Assembly: GCA_030248225.1 (NCBI GenBank)
Contig: JASANE010016008.1
Coordinates: 62,001 to 126,000, forward strand
Direction: 5' to 3'
Source of the DNA: Trileptium ribeirensis
Taxonomy: Eukaryota > Nematoda > Enoplea > Enoplida > Thoracostomopsidae
Length of the DNA: 64,000 bases
The position numbers and the translations under genes were made by a program. The notes under the pieces were generated by a model. That model had not been told where the DNA came from. It saw nothing but the letters and a program-made list of their open reading frames with translations, and made no database searches. The first letter of the stretch is position 1. Each line of letters starts with the position of its first letter. Below are positions 24,930 through 34,519 of this stretch, piece after piece.

Positions 24930-25575
24930 TTACATTTGAAATACATTGAAAATCGCCCAGTTTAACAAAGCTTGATTGGGACAGGGGAACAAAACGCACG
25001 AGGGGTTATGATACGTTATTCCACTTTGAAGCGTCCTGATATACCCGATAATATTTATTAATTGTCAATTGTTTACGCGCTAACCAACTGTGTCGACACG
25101 GCGTGAGACCCGTTTGAGTTTTGTGGTTGTCAGGCCTTACTCATTTGAAAAACACTTAAGGCACGAACTCGAATTTTGGTAGTTTCATCGGGAATGTCTT
25201 ACTCTATTGTTTCCGTAAGATCTTTACATTGTCCCGGTCTGCAAATGATCACGTCCCGTTTGAGGGCTGCACTTTCTACGCTCTTCAATTGACGTGGTGA
25301 CTTTCACTCAGTTGACCTGGAGCCACATGCGTCATACTGACATACGATGCGAGTCAGGGTGTTTTACAGACCTATTAAGAGCGTGCAAGATAATCTCTAG
25401 TGCAAAATTAGAGAAATGTTCAAGAGGGGATATTGCGGTCCGAGGTGCCGTAGTGTGCTAGAGTGCCTACTCGAATCGCAGAGGCCCTAAAAACTGATCA
25501 AGTAAAATTGACGAAGTTCCCTGCCGCGTCTACACGGCGTGGGAAACTTGTTTTGCATCAAGGGGTCCGCTACGA
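24930..25575 (+). mobile_element. 'arm' repeat copy B (MITE-free)
   Basis: It shares with 37400-38395 and, inverted, 41540-42430 the blocks CTTACATTTGAAATACATTG, CTTGATTGGGACAGGGGAAC, TGTGTCGACACGGCGT, CCCGGTCTGCAAATGATCA and GGCGTGGGAAACTTGTTTTG. It has no protein-coding content. At 25429-25436 it carries a single GATATTGC exactly where the other two copies contain a ~341-bp MITE, so it represents the unfilled site. Confidence 0.85.
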
Positions 25576-27034
25576 ATTCTAACATATTTCACTGGGCAAT
25601 AAGCTAGATTTAAAATATGGTTCTAAAGAGAAATTTTTCACTCGTCACTCAAATGCGGCTTCCGCTCGCGGCTGTCTCAAGGTCAACACAACTCCTCCAA
25701 CAATTTACCCCTCCCGCGTCCCTGTGTCCTTCCCCATACCCGTTTGTACCCATTGCGCCCCATTTACTCCTATCCACATCACTTTAATGATAAAATTTTC
25801 CACCCATCGAGTCTAGATAGTAAAATTTTGCGACCCGATGCGTGGGGAACCAGTTGAGAACCAAAAGCTTTGTGATAATTTTAAACACGTACGTACTCAC
25901 TTTTATGGGGCGCATGCACTTACGGGCTTGCGAAGCTGCCACCGGACGCTTCACCACTCACAAGGGCGGTCCTCATTAGTTAGTTTTGAAAGTAAAAGTA
26001 CAACAGGAGGAACTCTACACAGCATCTGCACAGCGAGAGTCACTCCTGGGAAAAATTAGGAGCGAAAATAAAGCGAAAACTCGGAAGAAAAACCTACAAC
26101 GACAAAGCACAGAAGTGGCGAAAACCGCCAAAAATGAAAAACGCCGACTCTAAAGTTACATCTCCCAACTAGTACCGACGCTGCATCGGGCCTTGGCCTT
26201 TTATACTCCGGCTATCCCCAACAAATTCTCCTTTAGTGTTGCCTAGGTTCCCTAGAAGTTATGCGACAATAATTTTAAATTCAAAAATAAAACTCGATAA
26301 ACACATAAATATAAACCCAATGCCACAATCAGGCAGCAACCAAAGCGCATCATAAATGATAACAACAACACAGCGCCCTTATAATGTCGTAACCTGCTTG
26401 CCTGCTGATTGCTGACTTTTCGAGAGGAAAAATATACGGGCGCTCAGGGCGCTCGCAACTTTCTACCATTTGCGATGTTTTGGAGAGTTTTAGGCGGCCG
26501 GGAGGAGGGTCAGGTCCATGCCCTTGCTGGTCGCCTACCAATGAAACCATAAATTTTGTTGTATGTATAATAGATGGCCCATTGGGAGCCATTTTAAGTG
26601 ATAGAAAGAGAAAATCTTGGTATTCCTCGTAAGTTATTGGGATCCTGCGCGGACCGGCGGGGTTTGGTGACTTAGGTTTATGGTGAACTAGTTAGGATTA
26701 GATCTTGTGGAGGCGTGGGGCTCAAAAATCGGGGAGTTCTGGTTATGATTTGATGTGTTGAAAATTGATCATTTAAACGCCTAGTTGGGAGACCATAAGT
26801 ACATACGGGTAAGGAATAAGTTGGCCTGAAGCTGCAATTTTGAAGACTTGGGGGTCCAAGTGATAATGTTGTGGTCCTATTTTAGCTAAAGTTTAAGAAA
26901 AATTTGTGATTTCTAAATTAAAAATGCCTTTGTAAAAAGCGAAATTCCTTTTCGGGTCAGTTAATTTCCTTCCGCATTTAAATGCCCATAAGTACTATCG
27001 CTCTGATTTATGCAGTATTATATTTTCCCCTTGC
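25576..27034. other. unassigned, likely element interior
   Basis: No supported gene. About 26040-26160 is A-rich with repeated GCGAAAAC-type phrases. An 80-codon minus-strand frame at 26350-26592 crosses a GC-rich stretch but matches nothing I know. Confidence 0.35.
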
Positions 27035-27128
27035 GTGTCAGGATAGATCCCCGAGATTCAAATTGCAGCAAAAATCTCGGTTTAAGTTTTATGATAATTC
27101 CGCATAATGCCTCAATCCATCCTGACAC
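27035..27128. repeat. 94-bp hairpin with 10-bp perfect termini
   Basis: GTGTCAGGAT at the left end and ATCCTGACAC at the right end are perfect inverted repeats. An inner pair, CCGAGATT…AATCTCGG, also matches. It is either a tiny MITE or the remnant ends of a larger element. Confidence 0.6.
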
Positions 27129-27690
27129 CCAGTAAAAATTACGCTATAACACACCAATTATTACTATCTACACAACGATTGTTATACTATATTCGGGGTC
27201 AGCCATATGGCACCGAATTTGTGAATTCCCCGTAAAAATGTGAAAGATCCGCCCGTTGTCCCGGCTCATCCGAGTGCGCAGTCTTGTCGTTTTCTACACA
27301 ATTTTGCATTGATAATGCATAATAATACTGTACATTCCATCTCGGTAGATTCGACCGGACACTCCTAAATTCATGTTGCCAATATCCCAGTGTGATGTGA
27401 AAGTCACCCGGCACATCTCGCGCGGATGCAGCGTGATTAGCGTAATAACCACTGATAACAAAAGTAATATACATTGTTTATTAACAACAAATATGAATCG
27501 AACAATTTTCGGATCACGCTCCACCAGTATCCGATCGCCCTTTAGGTTGAACTTATCCTTTTTGTATTTAGTTTGGATATCAGTCAATGTTCTATAAGAA
27601 CTCGGGCTGTTAAAACAACATGGATAAATAACACATAAAACTTAACCGTGTCTAGTCCATAACTGACTGTTTTCGTATACGGTTACTCGT
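27129..27690. other. unassigned DNA with a weak minus-strand frame
   Basis: A minus-strand frame (27294-27587) has a hydrophobic run, CILLLLSVVITLITL, but no ATG start and no recognised domain. I do not call it a gene. Confidence 0.3.
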
Positions 27691-28769
27691 GACGACTGTA
27701 TGTCCAGACTGAGAGTGTTCTTGCGTTATTCTTGAGTTGGAATTTTAAGTAATTCTTGATTGGATGGAAATTTGGATTGGAATAGGGTAAAGGGTAGTTT
27801 CAAATATTTTGAGAAAAGAGAATGAAAAGTTTTAAGGAGTTCAGTGGGAAGGACGAGAGGAGAAAGTGTTAGTAGGGCAGGGATAAGAGGAAACTATTGG
27901 CGAAATACAAATGTGGGAATAAAGGAAATATGAAGAAGATTGTTAGGAATATGAATATTGTAGAATTTTAGCGGAAGGAAATTTAAAGGAATGAAGGACA
28001 TTGGCGAAATAGTTTAGAAATGAATATGCAGATAGGATGTTTTTGTCGGGGGAAGATGAAAGGGGTGATTAAGACTGAGAAATTTCGGATGGGGAAATAG
28101 GAAAACGCAAAATTGACACTATGTCGGAAGGGCTAAGTTAAAGTTGTGCTTAGTGGAAAGGTTTTGAACTGGAAAAGATGAAGTAAATTTTTGAGAAAAT
28201 GTAGTGGAGGGGAAAGGAGGTAAGTAGGGTATGGGAATAGAAATATAGAGTGTTTTGGAAAGGTAGAGAGCTATTTAGGAAGGGCTAAGTTAAAGTTGTG
28301 CTTAGTGGAAAGGTTTTGAACTGGAAAAGATGAAGTAAATTTTTGAGAAAATGTAGTGGAGGGGAAAGGAGGTAAGTAGGGTATGGGAATAGAAATATAG
28401 AGTGTTTTGGAAAGGTAGAGAGCTATTTAGGAGGAAAATGGGGAAGGGAAATGTTAAAGTATGGTATAATTTGAAGGAATGAAAGTATAAATTTTAGGAA
28501 AACTGAAAATAAGAAGGTTGAAATAGAAATGGAGTAGGAATGGGAAGAGAATAGATAAAGTGGTAATCGAAGGCAATACGAATAATGTTTAGGGAAGTGA
28601 AAAATAATTTCAGGAGTTTTGGGAATGCTATGAGAATCAAGCAAACAGTTAGGAAAAATGTGATTGTTAATTACTTAGCTAGCGGAAAATGGTGAAAGGT
28701 GTGGTACTGTTACAATGGTATTGTTTTATAAGGTTTGGGTTCTAGGTATTGGTGGACTATACTTTTCCT
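27691..28769 (+). repeat. purine-rich (G+A) block
   Basis: For about 1 kb the plus strand is overwhelmingly purine plus T, with very few C residues. Examples are AGGACGAGAGGAGAAAG and GGAGGGGAAAGGAGG. It lies directly outside the left arm of the 28.8-34.5 kb foldback. The opposite-strand low-complexity frame (28423-28644) is a by-product. Confidence 0.7.
28126..28431 (+). repeat. 152-bp perfect tandem duplication
   Basis: GGAAGGGCTAAGTTAAAG begins at 28126 and again at 28278. The two units appear identical through to GAGAGCTATTTAGGA, which marks a very recent duplication inside the purine-rich block. Confidence 0.9.
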
Positions 28770-28898
28770 AGGGCGGCTATCGGATTATTAAATGGGGACA
28801 GGATTCGTCACCGAAGAAGTGAGGTTCGTACGCGTGGCCAGTAGTACTCCGATGGGGATTATTAATTGTTCCTTCTTGGCGCACGTTATTTAAGTCGG

Positions 28899-29160
28899 AT
28901 AAACATGCAATTGACACTAGGTGACAATCCAGGTTATTATGCCGAAGCATTGTGTGTAGGCTGGCCATGATGATTGCCCTTTACACCACCCATCATCTTA
29001 TCCGCCTAGACCAAAGTCTAGTACCTGTTTAACGCATAGGTGCTGCGAACCAATTGTGGCTGAGTCCCTTGCCCAAGGAGATTAGCGCGACCACTGGATT
29101 CGAAATCCTGGCTTCACGGTTATGAAGCAGGCGCTCTAACCACTCGGCCACGCTGCCACT
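28899..29160 (-). mobile_element. tRNA-derived SINE with target-site duplication
   Basis: On the minus strand it starts with a tRNA-like head: an A-box TGGCCGAGTGGTTAG, a hairpin GCTTC…GAAGC, and a B-box-like GGATTTCGAATCC (29157-29084). The body contains CTCCTTGGGCAAGGGACTCAG, a phrase style common in SINEs of marine invertebrates. It is flanked by GTTATTTAAGTC (28885-28896) and GTTATTTAGGTC (29161-29172), an 11/12 match. The right arm of the foldback has the corresponding site uninterrupted, so both the insertion and its boundaries are directly supported. Confidence 0.85.
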
Positions 29161-29614
29161 GTTATTTAGGTCAGCGTATTGTTGTCTCCTTACAGCGCTG
29201 CGGCGTGGCTAACAAATTGCTCTGTACTTGATTCCGATAGTGTCAAACCTGCCGGAGTTAGAAGTTTTATTCAAAGTTAGTAAAAAACGCACAATAATTG
29301 ACAATATTGGTTCGGTTCCTCGTAACAACGCTATTTGAGCCACTTGTCTTATAATTCCGAGTATTCTACCACCACCAGTATACTTAGTTTCGCCACTCTA
29401 ATTCGCGGACTCTGAAGATTCTTGACACTCCGTGATTAAAAACTTGTTGCACCTTGACAGGATTCGATTTCGTTTGCTTTACTTCGTGATTAAACCTTGT
29501 ACCGAATATTTTCTCTCAGACTGACTTTTGAGCGCACAATTATTCTAAGTAATCTATCTAATAGTTGTGATTAGGGTATGTATTGCTTAAATCTTCTTGT
29601 GAGGTTTGTACGAG

Positions 29615-29980
29615 ATCGCCGGATGGTTGGATCCGCACCTTTATTTAAATACCTTAACCTCTTCCTTAGATTTACACTAGTACTTCCTTATAATTTCCTC
29701 TTTTGAGCTTCGTACGATATCACCGGACGGTTGGATCCGTGCGTTTATTTGAGTACCTTAACCACTGCCTTAGAATTACGCTATTTAGTTTCCTTAGAGC
29801 TACCAGTGGCCGGACGGTTTACTGATAGATCCTGAGTAATTGATATCTATTACTTTCCCTTTTGGGTTGGCACGTAGTTGCCGGACGGTTGGACTCGTAC
29901 GTTTATTTGATTACCTTGTCTTTTTCCTTAGTATTAGGCTAATTAGTTTCCTAATGTTAACGTTCCCGCTGCCGGAGGGA
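29615..29980 (+). repeat. GCCGGACGG motif array, left arm
   Basis: GCCGGATGGTTGGATCC, ACCGGACGGTTGGATCC, GGCCGGACGGTTT, GCCGGACGGTTGGAC and GCCGGAGGG occur at about 29615, 29731, 29811, 29879 and 29971. Several are followed by a shared CGTTTATTTGA…ACCTT phrase. The right arm has the inverted partners (AGCCGTCCGG at about 33764, 33837 and 33922). Subterminal motif arrays of this kind often bind a transposase; that role is inferred. Confidence 0.65.
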
Positions 29981-31250
29981 TCAGCTAGGCGCGTGTTATT
30001 TCCAATACGAGTATGGTTAGTTTACGCTCGTGCTAACTCAGGTTTTACTCGGGAATAATAATACGAATAAGGTAAATTAATAGAACGATAAGTACCTGTA
30101 CACCCAAAACTCAACGTTTGTTATTTTGAGATTCAATACTGAAGTCTGCCAAGGTCTTTCACTAGTCCACTGATTCCAGTTTTCTTCCAATTGTTCACTT
30201 ACAACTTCGTACCATCCGCAACACCATAAGCAAAGCCAGATAAAATCATTAAATTTAATAAGCATAAAGTTCGTAACCAGAACATACGATTCAGAAAGAA
30301 CATCAATTGATAGCTAGGTAACCGTAAATAAATAAGCAACCAATTCCAAAAAATTATATAAACAAATAGACGCTTGTGAATAAATTCGAAAATCAGGAAT
30401 CTGCTGTTGGTTAAGTTTTGTATTAATATAAGAAATACTGCTATGCGTAGGCTACTAAAGCTTAAGATTTGGTCGCCAAATCCTTCGAGAACAAACTCCA
30501 GACTGAATTAAGAAGCTTAAAACAAGCTAACACTAGTTAGCTAATAACAGAAGATAATGCTAATTATGCAAATTAGCATTAAAACTAAACAAAATGCGAA
30601 ACAAAAACTAAAACCCACGGGCGCAGAAGGGAGGGAGGGGTATAATAGAGAATTTGGCGATCCTTCACGGGTTTTGGAACCCCCTGGTAGCCTGGGAAAC
30701 CCCTAACAAGCATCTGTCGGGGGTCTTATAGGCTAGGTGGGGTACAAACCTTTAAAATCTGGGTTTTTCACTTACTTACTGGTCCCTAAAAACCTTATCG
30801 TAAAACTTCTTTTTCAAAATTTTATTTCTTAAAATTTTGTCTTAATTTAAACTAATTTACATAAAATTCAGCCTAAGCTAAGCTTAGCTAATCTATAGTT
30901 AAGAAAATTTTGTTTTTAGTTTTAGTTTGGTTTTTGATTTGTCTGGAGTTCGGCGATCAGGAAGAACAGCAATAACTGAATTGTAGCTTCTACAATAGTT
31001 TTGTACTATTTCTTGTTTGTTTTATTTTATACATGGGGCACTTAGCTAATACCCCGCCGTCAGCATAGGGTTATTCTGGTGATATGAGTTATGGTATCAT
31101 TACAGAATGGTGTCTGTTATAACTTAAGTACCTATGCGAGTTTCGATTCGAGTTTTGTGGCTTTCTAATCGTGTTTTGTGTTTGAGCTTCTATTACTCAA
31201 AGAATTGCGTATCATTATGTTATTGATAGTCGCGATCTATTTTGGCAAGA

Positions 31251-31400
31251 GAAAACGCCTATACTCAGGTTTCCTAGAAATATTCTGTAGTGAAAGGAAG
31301 GCCTATACTCGGCTTCCTCGACATTATTCTTGAAAAGGAAGAGCTGTACTCGGCTTCCTCAGCAATACTTCTCTAAAGGAAACGCCTACAGCTTGCACGG
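31251..31400 (+). repeat. hairpin array in E1
   Basis: Imperfect hairpins of the form GGAAGGCCTATACTCGGCTT occur at 31251-31274, 31296-31317 and 31337-31358, with a decayed fourth near 31377. They are spaced 41-45 bp apart, and each has a 5' GGAA paired with a 3' TTCC. Confidence 0.7.
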
Positions 31401-31706
31401 AGTGTAGCATAGTCTTGGACTTTAATTGGTTGAAGTGGCGTGCTAGAACATTTATTAACAGGGAAGGCGCTTTGGTAGAATGCTTCACACATAGGTATCT
31501 TAGAATCTTATTAATTATCTTAATTATATTAGTTTCCCAATTAAAAACTTAGGTCTATAACTAAGTATTAAGAGTGGCACCATATTAACTTTAGTAGTTC
31601 CTAATAATATTTACAAATTTCGGCCCGAAGAGACGAGTGAGTGGTAACAAGGGTGAGCATACAGGTGGGTCTCGAATAAATTAGTAGTGCTACTTGTAGA
31701 GTCTAG

Positions 31707-32172
31707 CAGCCATTCGGGGTCGGCGAAAAAAGTAGTGCTAGTCTTAGGTTGACCGGGCGAGTAAGTGGTGCGGATTCGGACTACCAATCTCCAGCAACTC
31801 TATACCTAATAACCAGCAATGGATCAACCATTCGGGGATACAAGGATTGAACAAACTTCAACTATTTAGTAGTTGACCGCTACTAGATAGTTCATCATAA
31901 GTAGTCAGCCAGCCATTCGGGGGCGGTTACAAACATAAAATAACCGGCACTTATTAGCGTAATTCTAAGAATCAGGTTAAAGTAAACAACCCTGCATTCG
32001 GCTAGCCATTCGGAGGTCGGGTGTATGAACTCACAAGAGCTTTAGTAACGTAATAGCTAACCTAAAAGTAACCGGTTGTCACTCAAAGCGTAACCATCTA
32101 AATAAGAAGCGTATTTGCGTAAATCTAGGACCCTAGGACAGGTACTCAACGTGCGTCATCAGCCATTCGAAG
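31707..32172 (+). repeat. GCCATTCGGGG motif array in E1
   Basis: The motif occurs at about 31709, 31828, 31912, 32004 and 32162, with small changes (CGGAGG, CGAAGG). Spacing is roughly 80-160 bp. The same motif recurs in E2 at about 35692, 36992 and 37062. Confidence 0.7.
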
Positions 32173-34519
32173 GTGGTCGTACCAACGTCACAAGAAGCAT
32201 AATAGAATAGCACGTAATCTAACGATAACGTTAGTAGCCTTAGGTACGCGCCTAGATCGATTAGTGACCGACGTGTGTGCAAGAATCTCACAGGTGTGAA
32301 CGAGCCGGTATCAAAAATTTAGTGATCTGAGATCGTATTGGCTTGACGATAGCGATAGCTAAGGGCTAAGAGCAGAGACTCTAATTATTAACTAGTTGTC
32401 ACAGCGACGGGCGATAGTAGCTCAATATCGTGCCTTAATCTTTTATCCGGTTCTGTAATAAACATTGTTAATCACGTGTTTGGTGTTCAAGTATCTAAAC
32501 CAGAGTGATCGAGCTGAGCAAGGTACACGCTGCAACGCGAAAGGTAAAGCATAAATATTAATGACGCAAAGAAGGACGCGCGCCATATTCACGTCCCATC
32601 AGCATTCTACTGGCCACACCTCGAACCGCACAATCTCTCGGTGGCGAATCCCGTCCCCTTTTAAGTACCTATAGTCGATATAAGGAAAAATACCCTCCAA
32701 CCACTACCCCTCTCGAAGGCAAACAAAATAACAGCATCCACTGTTATTGCTAGTGCCCACTAGGCTACCAGGGAGAATCCCGGTCCTAATTCCACAAAAA
32801 ACACCAAAAACGTCCCAAAACAAGTTTTTCACTTTTTCATGTATTATATCCCTCCCTCCCTTTTACGTCCTGGGATTTAGTTTTATTTTGTTTTGGTCAA
32901 GATTACGCCAATTTTCATAATTGTTAGGGGTTTACCAGGCTACCAGGGGGGTTTCCGGTCCAAACCCGCCCAAAAGCCACAAAATTAACTAAAAACCCCG
33001 GGTTGATCACCAATTCACTTACAATATCCCTCCCTCCCACGGGCTTTCTTTTTTCCTTGTTTTTCGTTTTCTTTTTTGCTTCAGTGCTAATTTGCATAAA
33101 TTAGCACTAATTGTTTAGTTTAGCTAACTAGTGTTAGCTTAATTTTTGTTTTCTAAGTCAGTCTTAGTCTAGTGTTTTGCCGAGTTAGGTGACACGCTTG
33201 CGTGTTTTCCGCATCTACCTGCTTCCATATAGAGCATTTTCGGATATATTGTTTTCGACTTTCGGCGACCTTGTTTTTTTGTTACATAAGCTGCTTATCA
33301 TTATCGATATTTATTATGGACTACATAGCTAACAAGTTGAGCTGCATTCGAATTTTAAATTCCTGGCTAACAAGGTTTATGATTTTACGGAATTTCATTT
33401 TATGATTTCCTTCTGGCCGTATACGTATCAACGGATCTGTAAGCAAATACCTGGCATAGAACTCCGATTCAGTGAAATAGCAAACAATTCCTTGCAAATC
33501 TTAGCATCGAGTCTTATAAAAGTCAACGTTGAGTCATATGTATGCTGCACAAATAGGTACTTACTAAATTATTAATTTATGGTATTCCTATTATTATTCC
33601 CGTGTAAAAACTGAGAGAGCACGGGCGTAACCTAACCATAATTAAGTACTAGTTATAACACGCGCCTAGCTTATCCTTCTGGGAGCGGGAACGTTAACAT
33701 AAGGAAGTATTAGCGTAATTTTAAGACCTTACGCTGAGGTAATTAAAGAAACGTACGGGTCTAGCCGTCCGGAGGGCTAACGTACGAATCCACAAGGGAG
33801 AGTAATAGATACTAGTTACTCAGGATCCATCAGTAAGCCGTCCGGATACTGATGGCTCTAAGGAAAGTAAATAGCGTAAATTTAAGGAAGATGTTAAGGT
33901 ATATAAATAAACGTATGGGTCTAGCCGTCCGGAGGGCTACGTCCGAACCTCATAAGTGGACTTAATTAATACATACCCTAATTTCAAGTAGCAGATAAGT
34001 TACTCATAGTGCCCTCAATCTTGAGCGTGAGACAAATAAATGAGACGACGCTTGTTCAACGAAGGAACTTTCAATAAGACAGTATCTAAACCCAAATCTT
34101 TACAAGTTCTCAATAATTGAGTGTCGAACATTCGGAGTGTACCAGGTATCTCTGGCCAGAATAACAGCACAGATAATAAGACTAGTGGTTTAATTGTGGC
34201 GTTAGCAGAAATGAGTCAGTATATAAAGAAATATTGTGTTATCCTAACTTTAAATAATTCTAACTTTGGCTCTATTGTTTCCTTATTGGAACTGAAAAGT
34301 GAGCAAATCGAGTTGTCACGCTGCAGCGCCGTAAGTAACAAAAGTACGCCGAATTAAGTAACGCGCGCCAAGAAGGAACAATTAATAATCCCCGCCGGCA
34401 TACTACTGGCCACGCGTACGAACCATACAATTTCGGTGACGAATACCGTCCCATTTTGTAATCCGATAGCCATCATAATAAAAAGTACAGTCTATTCCTA
34501 CCCCCAATCAAAACCATAA

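Larger units (their letters stand above)
30720..32870 (+). mobile_element. motif-array element E1 (core of the foldback)
   Basis: This non-coding core is homologous to 34520-37134 (E2), about 40000-40760 (E3) and about 56030-56560 (E4). Shared landmarks in order are an AT-rich lead with TAATTTACATAAA and GCTAA, CAAAGAATTGCGT, a series of short hairpins (GGAAGGCCTATACTCGGC), CAGGTGGG, and repeated GCCATTCGGGG. No long reading frame exists. It is either a non-autonomous transposon or structured non-coding DNA of unknown type. Confidence 0.6.
28777..34465. mobile_element. large non-coding foldback element
   Basis: A left arm (28777 to about 30720) and a right arm (about 32870 to 34465) are inverted copies around a ~2.1-kb core. 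Matching outer blocks are GTACGCGTGGCCAGTAGTA and GTTCCTTCTTGGCGC on the left and, inverted, near 34370-34425 on the right. Matching middle blocks are AGGGTATGTATT, TTAACGTTCCCGCT and TAGGCGCGTGTTAT. Matching inner blocks are AATTTGCATAAATTAGC and GGGAGGGA. Both arms carry repeated GCCGGACGG motifs. No transposase or other protein is visible. The left arm is interrupted by a SINE and the arms are clearly diverged, so the structure is old. Confidence 0.8.

Noticed and set aside
27294..27587. Possible small membrane protein on the minus strand
   Set aside because: It begins with TTG rather than ATG, has a nearby upstream stop, and only a single hydrophobic run; too weak.
29084..29157. Functional tRNA gene
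   Set aside because: A- and B-boxes are present but there is no closing acceptor stem, and the sequence continues into a SINE body bounded by a target duplication.
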